Shown: positions 1-8,063, counted from the first letter of the stretch. The stretch: DNA of 20,790 nucleotides from Puniceicoccales bacterium (GCA_031255915.1 JAIRRP010000045.1:1-20790), one strand, 5' to 3'. Made by a program: numbers and translations. The notes: generated by a model from the letters alone, not told the origin.

Positions 1-61
1 CATAGCACACAAAGTGCTCGATTATTTCCTGTGCCTTTGGGTGAGGGAGATCGATGTTCAT
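1..61 (-). CDS. 5' end of an unidentified gene, cut by the window edge
   Basis: An ATG on the minus strand at position 61 opens a frame that runs uninterrupted to the window edge, giving 20 residues beginning MNIDLPHPKAQEIIEHF. It lies 31 bases after the stop of the FtsB-like gene on the same strand, as expected for the next gene of an operon. There is no clear Shine-Dalgarno sequence. The piece is too short to assign to a family, and it may not be a gene at all. Confidence 0.3.
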   Translation of the reverse strand, partial: MNIDLPHPKAQEIIEHFVCY

Positions 62-75
62 TTGCTAAATGTAAT

Positions 76-107
76 TTTATTGATCGGTTTCTTTATTGAT
101 CGGTTTC
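76..107. repeat. perfect 16-bp tandem duplication over the ftsB-like stop codon
   Basis: The 16 bases TTTATTGATCGGTTTC occur twice in direct succession, at 76-91 and 92-107. The copy nearer the gene contains the last codons and the TAA stop of the FtsB-like gene; the second copy lies just beyond the stop. It looks like a recent slippage or duplication with no effect on the protein. Confidence 0.9.
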
Positions 108-395
108 GAAACGGAATAAAATCTCATCATCACGGACATAACCCATACGTCGTTTGATGACGTATTCGAAGAAATCCTCATCCGTTAGAAGGTGTTGGAG
201 ATAGGCTTGCTGCTGTTGATACAATTGTTGTGACTGCCCAAGTTTTTGCAATTGCTGTTGTTCTAATTGAAGTAGGTGCTGGTACTCCTGATAGGTTCTT
301 TGAAGGTGTATTCCCATGGAACCTGTGGCGATGAAAAAACCACCCCACGCGATGGAGGTCACAACTTTTCGAAAAACCAGAGCTAACGAGAGCAT
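93..395 (-). CDS. septum formation initiator, DivIC/FtsB family
   Basis: This 100-residue protein has the layout of the FtsB/DivIC family: a short cytoplasmic start, one membrane segment (about residues 10-30), then a coiled coil rich in Gln and Leu (about 32-68), and a C-terminal motif with EYVIKRRMGYVRDDEILFRF at about 77-96. That ending, with a 'lgyvrpgEivfrf' type signature, is typical of the family. FtsB/DivIC joins FtsL and FtsQ/DivIB in the periplasmic part of the divisome and helps activate septal peptidoglycan synthesis. The unusually Gln-rich coiled coil is odd but fits a helix. No convincing ribosome site precedes the ATG. It is divergent from the M16 peptidase. The family is confident; the exact orthologue (FtsB or DivIC) is not. 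Confidence 0.85.
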   Translation of the reverse strand: MLSLALVFRKVVTSIAWGGFFIATGSMGIHLQRTYQEYQHLLQLEQQQLQKLGQSQQLYQQQQAYLQHLLTDEDFFEYVIKRRMGYVRDDEILFRFETDQ

Positions 396-617
396 TTTAT
401 TGAGAGATCAGGCTTCGGCCGAAATACTCCTTCTTTTTAAGATTTTGACTATGAATGACAAGAATATTAAGGTTTTGTCAATGGGATGAATCACAATAAA
501 AGTCATGTAGTTTTTTGATAGCCATGTGTGAGCTTTCATTCATGCTCATGGGCGGCATGAGTTTCGGATGATATACCTCTTGTGAAGAGGTAATAAATAA
601 TATCTTAAATATAATAT
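396..617. promoter_or_regulatory. divergent intergenic region with an 8-bp inverted repeat before the M16 gene
   Basis: This region separates the minus-strand ftsB-like gene from the plus-strand M16 gene, so it must hold both promoters. TACCTCTT at 574-581 and AAGAGGTA at 585-592 form a perfect 8-bp stem with a GTG loop, 25 bases before the M16 ATG; it could be an operator or a leader hairpin. A 10-bp palindrome, TTCGGCCGAA, lies at 414-423 in the ftsB-like leader. The 20 bases before the M16 ATG are very AT-rich and have no Shine-Dalgarno site. A TTGACA on the minus strand near 474-479 may be a -35 box, but no good -10 box pairs with it. Confidence 0.4.
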
Positions 618-3600
618 ATGAGAATATTTCGCTATGGGGGACGAGCTCTTACGGTTGTATGTCTCTTTTGGGGTATCAACAGTGCGTGTGTTTTTGGGAA
701 TCCTGTCGAAGAAAATTTTACGGCTTTTCCCGAAAAGCCTTCGGTGGAGGAAACTTCATTAGAACCGACGGATGTACTTCCTAAAAGTTCAGTAGCGCCT
801 ATCGAAGCAGATTTAAATGCGGTAGCGCTGGAATCTTATCTCCGTAATGATCCAAAGGTCATTGCCGGTTGTCTGCCGAATGGTTTTCGCTATGTGCTTT
901 ACCGGCATCCCTATCCTAAAGATCGTGTGTATGCCCTATTGAGGGTACAAGCGGGAGCGCTGATGGAGATACCCGTAGCCGGCGGCATCGCGCATTTTTT
1001 GGAACATCTCGCTTTTTGTGGATCGAAACACTTTCCCAAAGGAAAAATGATCCAATATTTACAAAAATTGGGAATCGCATTCGGGCCCGATGTCAATGCT
1101 TGCACAAGTTTTGAGCACACGGATTACATCTTAAATTTACCCAATGCCGACGATGGTCTTTTTTCGACTGCACTCGATATTTTTCATGATTATGCTACGG
1201 CTTTGGAGATTGCTCCTGAAGAAGTGGAGCGAGAGAAAGGTGTTATTTTATCGGAAGTACGGGATCGCAATGGGCCCATGTTGCGCGTTGCTTGTCAAGC
1301 CGTAAAGCATGTGTTCGCAGGAACGCTTTTTGCCGATGCCATTTCTGTTGGCGAACCGGAAGTTATTAAAAAAGCAACGACTGAGCAATTGAGAAATTTT
1401 TACGAAAAATGGTATACCCCGGATCGCATGATTCTGGTCATTGTGGGAGATTTTTCGCCGGAAAAATGGCAACCAATCATAGAGTCCAGAATGTCCTCCA
1501 TCGTGGCGAAAGCAAAAATACCTAATCCCTATGAAGAAGAACATCCATCGCTGGAAAGGAAAATTTTTCGTTACCTGAAGGATGAACAGCTGGATAAAAC
1601 AGCGGTTAGTATCGCTTCCCTGAGTCCGGCATTACCGAAGGAAGATAGTATCGCAAGACGTCGAAAGGAGTTTGGCCGATGGATCGGTCGTGAAATTTTG
1701 AACGAACGACTACAAGATAGGAATCGGGCAGAGGATAATTTTTTTCTATCTTCTCTTGTGGAGCAATGCGAAATTTTCCCCAGGTGCTATTACAGCAATG
1801 TTTACCTCGATGGTCTAAAGGATTGGAAACAGGCGCTGGCATGCCTGGAGCAGGAATTGAGAAAAATACAACGATTTGGCTTTCTGCCGGAAGAGGTCGA
1901 CAGGGTACGTAAAAAATTATTGAGTATATCGGAGCATGCCTATCGCAGCTTTGAAACATTGCCTTCCTCCGGTATTGCTTCGGCCATAGTGGAGAGCCTG
2001 CATAGAGGTCTGTATCTGCTCTCTCCGAAAGATAGCTATGAGCTCAATCGGCGTTTGTTGGAATCGATGGAGCCGCCTGAAGTAGCCCAAGAGTGGAATG
2101 AGTTGTGGAGCTACCCCAATCGCTTTGTATTTATGAGCGGGCCACAGGACTTAGGAAAAACCATTCATTCGGAAGTTGAAAAAGCTCATGAAGATTCGGC
2201 CCAAATGCCTGTGGTGGCGCCACAAACTAAACATTCGGAAGCATTTGCCTATACCAAGCCTTCATCGGAAACATTCTCCACTTTATCCTGTGTAGAATCC
2301 CATCATTATGTAAAAGACCTTGATTTTCATCAGATCATTTTCAAGAATCATGTACGGCTGAATGTGAAGATCACTGATTTCAAGAAGAATCATCTGAAGG
2401 TGGCGATACATTTTGGCAAAGGTTTATTGGAAGCGAATCCGGGAGAAAAAGGGTTGTTTGCGCTAATGGCATCCATGTTTATAAATGGAGGTCTAGGAAA
2501 GCATTCTATAGAAGATTTGGAAAAAATTCTATCGGATCGGGTATTAGGGATTCATTTTGGTATGGAGGAGGATACTTTTACGGTACAGGGGTGGAGCGCC
2601 ACACAAGATTTTCGCCAATTCTGTGAATTGGCCGAGGCTTATTTGGAGGATCCGGCCTACCGTGAAGATGCCCGTTCCGATGCGCTGAAATATTTTCGGC
2701 AACTGGAAGAAGGGAAATTAAAGTCACCCGGTGGCGTCTATGCTTCCGAGATTCCCTATCGTTTAAGCGGAAAACATTTCGTCTTTCAGCCATCAGAATA
2801 CAGCGAAATTGAGCGCTGGACAGGGCAAGAGGTCGCTCAACGTTTCAAAGATATTTTACAAAATGCCCATATGGAAATTTCCATCGTGGGAGATGCTTCG
2901 GTGGAGGAAATCATACGCCACGTCGGCGAAACTTTTGGCCAAATGCCAGTCAGGGAAGATTTTTTGAAATCTCTAGAAAAGAAGAAAATATTGGAGATTC
3001 CAAAAACAGAGCGGACGAATCTTTATTACCATGCGGAGGGAAGTGAGTATCCAACGGCGGAGTTGCATCTCTTTTGGCCAGGATTGGCGGAGGACAACAT
3101 CGAGCTATACCGGCGTCAACATTTGTTGGCCCGCATTTTATCGGAACGTCTGATCGAGCGCATACGTCACGATATGGGAGAAGCTTATTCTCCCTATGCC
3201 CATTATATACAGAGCGATGCTTTCCCGTCTTACCAATGGATACATATCAATATTTCGGTCGATCCGGCCAAAATAAAGTCAGTGGAATCTGTATTTCTGG
3301 AGGAAGTGGAGCGATTATGCGAAAAGGGCATAACGGAGGATGAATTTCAGAGAGTCATCGAGCCCAAAAAGAATACTGTTCGAGATTTGAGGAGGAAGAA
3401 TGCCTACTGGTTAAATGTTTTGTCTCATTCTCAAACGAACGGGCGATCGCTGCAATATGCCCGGACGGTGGAAGATTTTTTTCAAAATGTTACCCGAGAA
3501 GATCTAGAGTGGATCGCGCGTAAAATCCTTAAAAAGGAACAATTGTACTGTTATTCTATCCTGCCGGATATTTTGCAGAAGAAGCGTTCTCTATCCCAGA

Positions 3601-3629
3601 ATATTTCTAAACATCGCCGACATCGTTAG
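618..3629 (+). CDS. secreted M16 family zinc peptidase, two-domain pitrilysin/insulinase type
   Basis: The 1003-residue product starts with a basic, hydrophobic signal-like segment (residues 1-27), so it is probably periplasmic or lipid-surface exposed. The inverted zinc motif HFLEH is at residues 126-130 (His126 and His130 as ligands, Glu129 as catalyst), and the third ligand is Glu206 in EREKGVILSE, the usual distance downstream. A second, inactive M16 half follows, including the conserved RIRHDMGEAYSPYA segment in the last 200 residues. This length and order match pitrilysin-like peptidases, which enclose and cleave peptides in a closed chamber. The acidic stretch at about 30-65 is likely a linker. 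The start is favoured because it gives the signal peptide, although the ribosome site is poor. FabI follows after 21 bases, so the two may be co-transcribed. Confidence 0.93.
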   Translation: MRIFRYGGRALTVVCLFWGINSACVFGNPVEENFTAFPEKPSVEETSLEPTDVLPKSSVAPIEADLNAVALESYLRNDPKVIAGCLPNGFRYVLYRHPYPKDRVYALLRVQAGALMEIPVAGGIAHFLEHLAFCGSKHFPKGKMIQYLQKLGIAFGPDVNACTSFEHTDYILNLPNADDGLFSTALDIFHDYATALEIAPEEVEREKGVILSEVRDRNGPMLRVACQAVKHVFAGTLFADAISVGEPEVIKKATTEQLRNFYEKWYTPDRMILVIVGDFSPEKWQPIIESRMSSIVAKAKIPNPYEEEHPSLERKIFRYLKDEQLDKTAVSIASLSPALPKEDSIARRRKEFGRWIGREILNERLQDRNRAEDNFFLSSLVEQCEIFPRCYYSNVYLDGLKDWKQALACLEQELRKIQRFGFLPEEVDRVRKKLLSISEHAYRSFETLPSSGIASAIVESLHRGLYLLSPKDSYELNRRLLESMEPPEVAQEWNELWSYPNRFVFMSGPQDLGKTIHSEVEKAHEDSAQMPVVAPQTKHSEAFAYTKPSSETFSTLSCVESHHYVKDLDFHQIIFKNHVRLNVKITDFKKNHLKVAIHFGKGLLEANPGEKGLFALMASMFINGGLGKHSIEDLEKILSDRVLGIHFGMEEDTFTVQGWSATQDFRQFCELAEAYLEDPAYREDARSDALKYFRQLEEGKLKSPGGVYASEIPYRLSGKHFVFQPSEYSEIERWTGQEVAQRFKDILQNAHMEISIVGDASVEEIIRHVGETFGQMPVREDFLKSLEKKKILEIPKTERTNLYYHAEGSEYPTAELHLFWPGLAEDNIELYRRQHLLARILSERLIERIRHDMGEAYSPYAHYIQSDAFPSYQWIHINISVDPAKIKSVESVFLEEVERLCEKGITEDEFQRVIEPKKNTVRDLRRKNAYWLNVLSHSQTNGRSLQYARTVEDFFQNVTREDLEWIARKILKKEQLYCYSILPDILQKKRSLSQNISKHRRHR

Positions 3630-3650
3630 GGTTTATCACCCCCATGTTTT

Positions 3651-4454
3651 ATGGATTTTTTAGGACTGAAGGATAAAAATTTTCTGGTCGCCGGTCTGGC
3701 CAATCGGAAAAGTATCGCATGGTATGTCGGAAAAAGTTTGGAAGAATGTGGCGCAAAAGTGATCTATCTGGTCCGATCACCCGACCGCAAGGCCTCTCTG
3801 GAGACTTTATTGGAGGGACGAGAGGCATGGATTTGCGATGTCGAGGACGAGGAGCAAATTCATTCATTGGCCCAGTGTTTTTCTGGAAAAAATATTTTAT
3901 TCGATGGTTTCGTCCATTCCATTGCCTTTGCTAATTATAGCCGAGGGATACAGCCATTCCATGGAACGCTTCGGAAGGATTTTCTTCAGGCGATGACGAT
4001 TTCTTGCTTTTCATTGGTTGAGCTTTCCAGGGCATTGAGACCTTTTTTGAAAAAAAATGCGTCGGTCGTTGCGATGGGAATATCTTCCCAGGTAACGGCG
4101 GAAAATTATGGTTATATGTCTCCGATCAAGGCAGCTTTGGAAAGTACGGTGCGCTTTTTGGCAAAATCATTGAGTCGGGAGAGCGAAATTCGTTTCAATT
4201 GTGTGAAATCAAGCCCCTTAAAAACGAGTGCTTCGGCGGGGATACCCGGATACATCGAGCAGTATCTCTATGCCGAGCAAATGACATTAAGGAAGCGGGC
4301 CGTGACGACGCAGGAAGTGGCCAATACGGTACTCTTTCTACTCAGTCCACGATCCAGCGGCATCAATGGTCAAGGGATTGTGATCAATGCCGGGATGGAT
4401 ATGAATTACTTCGACCATTCCTTGGTGTATCGGCAAGAAGGCGAGTCGAAGTAG
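3651..4454 (+). CDS. fabI: enoyl-[acyl-carrier-protein] reductase (NADH), FabI type
   Basis: This 267-residue short-chain dehydrogenase catalyses the last reduction of each fatty acid elongation cycle. The FabI-type nucleotide site is seen as GLANRKSIAW (residues 15-24), in place of the ordinary SDR glycine motif. The active-site Tyr153 and Lys160 are spaced Y-x6-K in ENYGYMSPIK, as in FabI. The C-terminal part has the substrate loop region (SASAGIPGY, about 193-201) and LSPRSSGINGQ. The first tyrosine of classical FabI (Tyr146 in E. coli, ten residues before the catalytic one) is replaced by glycine or serine here; I recall this from related Opitutia-type proteins. It lies 21 bases after the M16 gene and converges on xerC. 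Confidence 0.92.
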   Translation: MDFLGLKDKNFLVAGLANRKSIAWYVGKSLEECGAKVIYLVRSPDRKASLETLLEGREAWICDVEDEEQIHSLAQCFSGKNILFDGFVHSIAFANYSRGIQPFHGTLRKDFLQAMTISCFSLVELSRALRPFLKKNASVVAMGISSQVTAENYGYMSPIKAALESTVRFLAKSLSRESEIRFNCVKSSPLKTSASAGIPGYIEQYLYAEQMTLRKRAVTTQEVANTVLFLLSPRSSGINGQGIVINAGMDMNYFDHSLVYRQEGESK

Positions 4455-4477
4455 CGTACAGGCAGTATGGGTGATTC

Positions 4478-4590
4478 GGCCATTTCGCGATGGCCTATCG
4501 GAGGAGCGGTGAAGCCGCTCCTCCGATTCGGGCATTCCTGTGGAATGCCCCTTTGCTTTGCAAAGAGGCCATCGCGAAAAAAAATTGGCC
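4478..4590. repeat. cloverleaf palindrome (outer stem enclosing three hairpins)
   Basis: The outer stem is 14 bp and perfect: 4483-4496 pairs with 4566-4579. Inside are three perfect hairpins placed almost end to end: 4497-4509 with 4515-4527 (13 bp, loop TGAAG), 4530-4538 with 4542-4550 (9 bp, loop TGT), and 4551-4556 with 4560-4565 (6 bp, loop TTT). Only two bases (4528-4529) are unpaired at the junction. The stem can extend outward through GGCCA (4478-4482) and TGGCC (4586-4590) past a six-base bulge. The core is 97 bp. It lies between convergent fabI and xerC. No T-run follows it on either strand, so it is not a normal intrinsic terminator, though it may still stabilise or end both transcripts. 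Confidence 0.9.
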
Positions 4591-4627
4591 ATTGGGTAGC
4601 AGAGCGGCAATTGGGGAGTAAAATTTC

Positions 4628-5620
4628 CTAGCTCCTGGGGTGGGCACGGTCGTAGGTCTTTTTCATGTGAGCGGCATCGACATGGGTATAAATCTGTGTT
4701 GTGGACAAATTTTCATGCCCTAGGAGTTCCTGTACCGTTCGAAGATCTGCTCCACGGTTCAGCAGATGCGTCGCGTAAGAGTGGCGAATTTTATGGAGCG
4801 AAAGATCATGAGGGAGGCCCGCTTGAGCGAGGTAAAATTTGAGTCGCTGCTGTATATGACGGTCAGAAAGTGGTTTGTGTGGCGTGTGCAAACCGAAGAA
4901 AACGTAGGTTACGGGCATATCCTGATAATTGGGATAGAAGCCACGTGAAGATAGAAAATATTGCCACTGGGAGAGGGCATCGATGGCCCGTTGTCCCATG
5001 GGACAGATGCGTTCTTTGGAACCTTTCCCATGGATTTTAATCCATCGTTCCTGGGGATGGATTTGCGACCATGACAGCGATGATACTTCGCTGATGCGTG
5101 TGCCGGTGCTATAGAAAAGCTCCAGCAGTAGGGCATCCCGATGGGCGATAAAGGGATTCAGCTGGGAAGATGAGAGTAAGCGAAGAGGTTGTTGGATAAG
5201 GGAATCGATTTGTGTTTCCGATAAAAATTTAGGAAGGGTTTTGGCTTTTCGCGGTAATAGGAGCCCGAGGCAAGGATTTATGTCTAAATAATGATGGATC
5301 TGAAGATGGCGAAAGAACGAGCGAATGGCCGAGACACGCGCATGTAGAGTGGATTTTTCATGGGCATGTTGAAGCTCGATCATCCATTGACGTAGGTGGT
5401 CGGTGGAAACCTGTTCCCAGGAATCACAGAGCTGGTATTGTCGCAGATAATGCCGAAGCTGAGATAATGATTCTTTGTAGGCAATGACGGTATGGGGAGA
5501 AAAATTTCTCTCATGCGAGAGGAAGGTGATGAAAGAATCGAAATTTAAAACGTCTGGATCAGAAGCTATGAGATGAGAAGTATCCTTGGGTTGTGGAGAA
5601 ATTTTGTGAGAAACTTTCAT
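4628..5620 (-). CDS. xerC: tyrosine recombinase, XerC type
   Basis: The 330-residue protein has an N-terminal SAM-like core-binding domain (about residues 26-115) and a C-terminal catalytic domain. All catalytic residues are present: Arg175 (STGTRISE), Lys199 (HGKGSKER), His276 and Arg279 (LHKIRHSYATH), His302 (LGHENLST) and the nucleophile Tyr311 (TQIYTHVD). The ending KKTYDRAHPRS is like XerC rather than XerD. XerC and XerD resolve chromosome dimers at dif. About 20 extra N-terminal residues precede the core domain, so a later start is possible. It is divergent from the ferredoxin gene with 52 bases between them. The 97-bp cloverleaf lies just beyond its stop. Confidence 0.93.
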   Translation of the reverse strand: MKVSHKISPQPKDTSHLIASDPDVLNFDSFITFLSHERNFSPHTVIAYKESLSQLRHYLRQYQLCDSWEQVSTDHLRQWMIELQHAHEKSTLHARVSAIRSFFRHLQIHHYLDINPCLGLLLPRKAKTLPKFLSETQIDSLIQQPLRLLSSSQLNPFIAHRDALLLELFYSTGTRISEVSSLSWSQIHPQERWIKIHGKGSKERICPMGQRAIDALSQWQYFLSSRGFYPNYQDMPVTYVFFGLHTPHKPLSDRHIQQRLKFYLAQAGLPHDLSLHKIRHSYATHLLNRGADLRTVQELLGHENLSTTQIYTHVDAAHMKKTYDRAHPRS

Positions 5621-5672
5621 GAAAAAACTTGACGCTACGGTTGACCTATAAAAACTCCCTTCAAGAAAGGCT

Positions 5673-5906
5673 ATGGCAAATAAAATAAATAGATCTCCAG
5701 GAAATATTTTGGGCCGCTTTTACGTAGATGATCAATGTGTTGATTGCGATTTATGTCGCAATATGGCGCCCGATTTTTTCGTCCGTGATCACGATAATGG
5801 ATATTCTACTGTCGCTCGACAACCGTCGACTCCAGAGGAAGTGGAGCTCTGTAAGGAAGCGATGGAGAGTTGTCCCGTAGAAGCCATAGGAGATGATGGG
5901 GAGTAG
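5673..5906 (+). CDS. single [4Fe-4S] ferredoxin
   Basis: This 77-residue acidic protein has one iron-sulfur cluster motif: Cys22, Cys25 and Cys28 (CVDCDLC) and Cys67 followed by proline (ESCPVEAIG). The second cluster of classic bacterial ferredoxins is absent, and the region between the cysteines is expanded as in Bacillus and Thermotoga single-cluster ferredoxins. A fifth cysteine, Cys60, lies seven residues before Cys67 and could form a disulfide, but its partner is not evident. The role is low-potential electron transfer in the cytoplasm; no partner enzyme is nearby to name the pathway. A purine-rich AAGAAAGG lies close to the ATG. It is divergent from xerC and is followed after 109 bases by a prepilin gene. 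Confidence 0.9.
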   Translation: MANKINRSPGNILGRFYVDDQCVDCDLCRNMAPDFFVRDHDNGYSTVARQPSTPEEVELCKEAMESCPVEAIGDDGE

Positions 5907-6015
5907 GCGCTCATTTTTAGGAATTCTTTTCCGATAGGAGGAAAACATAGTTGAGATTCGATGGATCGTTTGCCAACGAAGGTAGTTTGCCGAGATGAAG
6001 TGTGGGTTATGAAAA

Positions 6016-6696
6016 ATGGATGAGAGTGTGCCGTCCTATGATAGCAAGGTATTACGAAAGGCATTTACGCTCCTTGAACTTCTAATGACCATTGGGGTAC
6101 TCGTAACTCTATTGATCTCCATTGGAAGTATCCTTCGTAGAGATATTTCCCATAAGCAGTTGTCGATGGCGCTTATGAAAGTGAAAAATTTTTTATCTTT
6201 GGCGGTAACCATTGCTCGTTTGGATCACCTTTATGTCCGAATTTTATGGGATGATGCCGAGGCATCTTCGACACATGTGCATCGAATTTTTCTGCTCACT
6301 TCGACCCGAATAGATCCAAGTGCGGAATGGATACTGATGCGATCAGAAGATTTACCAGAGCATTGTTGGTGGATGACTCATTGCGATGAGAAGGAATATT
6401 TCTCTGGAGAGATCGTAAATGTATCAGAGACCTGGCTTTACGGCACATCTGTGGCGTTGGATACGGGAAATATCCCCGTAAGAGAGTGGGTTTTAGAACC
6501 TTCCGAAATGTTGAGGGATATGGCAGGAAATAGGCCTTCTTACCGCTCTATGGGTATTGGCTATGGGAAAAGCCTATCTCACGTAGAGGAAAATATCCAC
6601 AGGTCTCCTGTGGGATGTATCCTTGTAAATGCCAATGGAAATATTCGAACATATGAGGGAATCGATGCCATACAGGAGATGCTCGCGACATTGTAG
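6016..6696 (+). CDS. prepilin-like protein (type II secretion/type IV pilus minor pseudopilin)
   Basis: The 226-residue product has a 16-residue charged leader followed by FTLLELLMTIGVLVTLL, a class III prepilin signal. Processing is expected after Ala16 (RKA|FTLLE), which leaves Phe at +1 and Glu at +5. Alanine replaces the usual glycine at -1. The rest is a long globular region with no family I recognise, in keeping with GspH-like minor pseudopilins. An in-frame stop at 6010-6012 rules out an earlier start. There is no good ribosome site right before the ATG. It overlaps the start of the next prepilin gene by 32 bases, so the two are probably translated together. No secretion ATPase, peptidase or secretin is in the window. 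Confidence 0.8.
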   Translation: MDESVPSYDSKVLRKAFTLLELLMTIGVLVTLLISIGSILRRDISHKQLSMALMKVKNFLSLAVTIARLDHLYVRILWDDAEASSTHVHRIFLLTSTRIDPSAEWILMRSEDLPEHCWWMTHCDEKEYFSGEIVNVSETWLYGTSVALDTGNIPVREWVLEPSEMLRDMAGNRPSYRSMGIGYGKSLSHVEENIHRSPVGCILVNANGNIRTYEGIDAIQEMLATL

Positions 6697-7105
6697 TTCC
6701 CAAAGAGCTTCCCTGTTGCTAGAGCTTCTCGTGGCATTTGGAGTGATGGCTTTTATCTTTCCGATGGCATTTTTTTACATCTCCCAGCTGGTGAGGCAAT
6801 CTCAGGCAATTTATTCGGAGATCGAATTACAAGAAGCGGCAGCCAATGTGAAATCATTTTTGGATGTGTCAGAAAATGTATCTCGTCTGGCGGAAAAGAA
6901 TATTTACATTGGAGTCGCCAGGGATGGAAAATTTTTATTGGGCATCACTCCTTTGAGTTGGGAAAATTTACTGCCCGGCGTAAGTTTTATGGCGCAAAAA
7001 TGCGATACATTGGGTGGAATGATTTCAGAACGGGCCAATCGCAAGGTTATCTGCAGTTCTAACAATGGCATTTGGAGGCTATGTTGTGCAAAGAATGAGG
7101 ATTAG
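6665..7105 (+). CDS. second prepilin-like protein, 3' end formed at an IS insertion
   Basis: I choose the ATG at 6665 because GAGGGA (6655-6660) lies four bases before it, and because it gives a 15-residue leader ending QRA before SLLLELLVAFGVMAFIF, with Glu at +5: a class III prepilin signal with Ala at -1. Earlier in-frame starts (6629, 6635, 6653) lack this support. The product is 146 residues. The start lies inside the end of the previous gene. The TAG stop (7103-7105) is made of the TA target plus the first base of the IS5-type element, so the original C-terminus may be lost. Probably a minor pseudopilin of the GspI/GspJ kind, but the globular part is not diagnostic. Confidence 0.7.
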   Translation: MPYRRCSRHCSSQRASLLLELLVAFGVMAFIFPMAFFYISQLVRQSQAIYSEIELQEAAANVKSFLDVSENVSRLAEKNIYIGVARDGKFLLGITPLSWENLLPGVSFMAQKCDTLGGMISERANRKVICSSNNGIWRLCCAKNED

Positions 7106-7211
7106 AGGGTATCGTCAAAAAAAATTGACAAAGGGAAAAAGAGAAGGAAGAAAGATGGAATGGAAAAGAGGACACATAGGAGACATAACCTATTAAATTG
7201 AGTGGAACAAG

Positions 7212-8063
7212 ATGAAACGATGGCTGTCTGAGAGGGAAGGCGAAATTGGGCGACATGTAAAAGATACTCGACTCTTTATAAATGCAGTGTTTTGGATACT
7301 GGGGACTGGGCCCCCCTGGAGAGACCTTCCGCCGGACTTTGGAGATTGGAAAAACACCCACCGCCGATTCAGCCGATGGAGAGATCGCGGTGTGTGGAAA
7401 AAACTAGTCGATAATCTGTGCGGCGAGCCAGACTTGGAATGGGTAATTTCCACCCATATCAAAGTTCACCAGCACGGCACTGGAACAAAGGGAGGCAGTC
7501 AGGCAATGGCTCGCACAAAAGGGGGCTCAACACGAAATCACCCGTGACCGTGGATAAGGTTAGTCATCCGCTCATGAGTCCTTGCAACGAAAGGTACAGA
7601 ACCGGATTGCATTCACCCGTACGGCACTGGAGCGAAGGGAGTCAGTCAAGCAGTGGCTTGCATAAGAGGGGGCTCCATACGAAATTACATGTGGTCATAG
7701 ATAAGGTTGGTCATCCGCTTAAAGTCATGGCAACGGAAGGTACAGAGTCGGATTGCAAGCAGAGCACTGGAGTTGGTCGCATCCCTGGATACCACTTGTG
7801 TTCTCGCAGACAAAGCCTATGATTCTAACGAAATCATCTCTTTTCTTTCTGCCCGCGGCATTGTCCCCATCATTCCGCCAAGGATAAACAGAAAATTTCG
7901 ACGCCTTTACGATAAAAATATCTACAAAAAGCGCCACATCATTGAAAATACTTTCCTTAAAATGAAGGAATGGCGTTCCCTTTCCACTCGATACTTCAAA
8001 AATATTCTCTCTTTTGTCTCGGCCTTCCACACCTGCTCTATTTCTCTTTGGGCTGCCTAATTT
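7212..8063 (+). pseudogene. broken IS5-family DDE transposase
   Basis: Readable pieces cover most of a transposase: FINAVFWILGTGPPWRDLPP in frame from 7212, VGHPLKVMATEGTESDC in another frame near 7700, and LADKAYDSN, VPIIPPRINRK and HIIENTFLKMK from about 7770 to 7950. At least two frame changes separate them. The first catalytic aspartate, kept as VDSTHI in the copy at 20450, is gone here through a 6-base deletion (EWVISTHI). The region around GTGTKGGSQAMARTKGG is present twice because of the tandem duplication, with the second copy in a different frame. It cannot encode an active enzyme. Confidence 0.9.
7465..7757 (+). repeat. diverged ~147-bp tandem duplication inside the transposase pseudogene
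   Basis: Copy 1 (7465-7611) begins TTCACCAGCACGGCACTGG and copy 2 (7612-7757) begins TTCACCCGTACGGCACTGG; both end GGATTGCA. The copies are clearly alike throughout but differ at many sites and by small indels. The second decayed IS copy in the window has this region once. The degree of divergence implies an old event, or recombination between two different IS copies. Confidence 0.85.

Noticed and set aside
596..618. AT-rich, partly palindromic stretch considered as a dif-like XerC/XerD site
   Set aside because: It lacks the two 11-bp arms of dif and fits better as a promoter/leader region of the M16 gene.
3074..3343. Alternative-frame open stretch inside the M16 gene
   Set aside because: It is a shadow of the coding frame, with no ribosome site and no family features; similar shadows inside fabI, xerC, leuS and dnaJ were also dropped.
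4478..4590. Cloverleaf considered as a tRNA-like gene or ordinary intrinsic terminator
   Set aside because: Stem sizes and loops do not fit a tRNA (no T-loop or anticodon loop), and no T-run follows on either strand.
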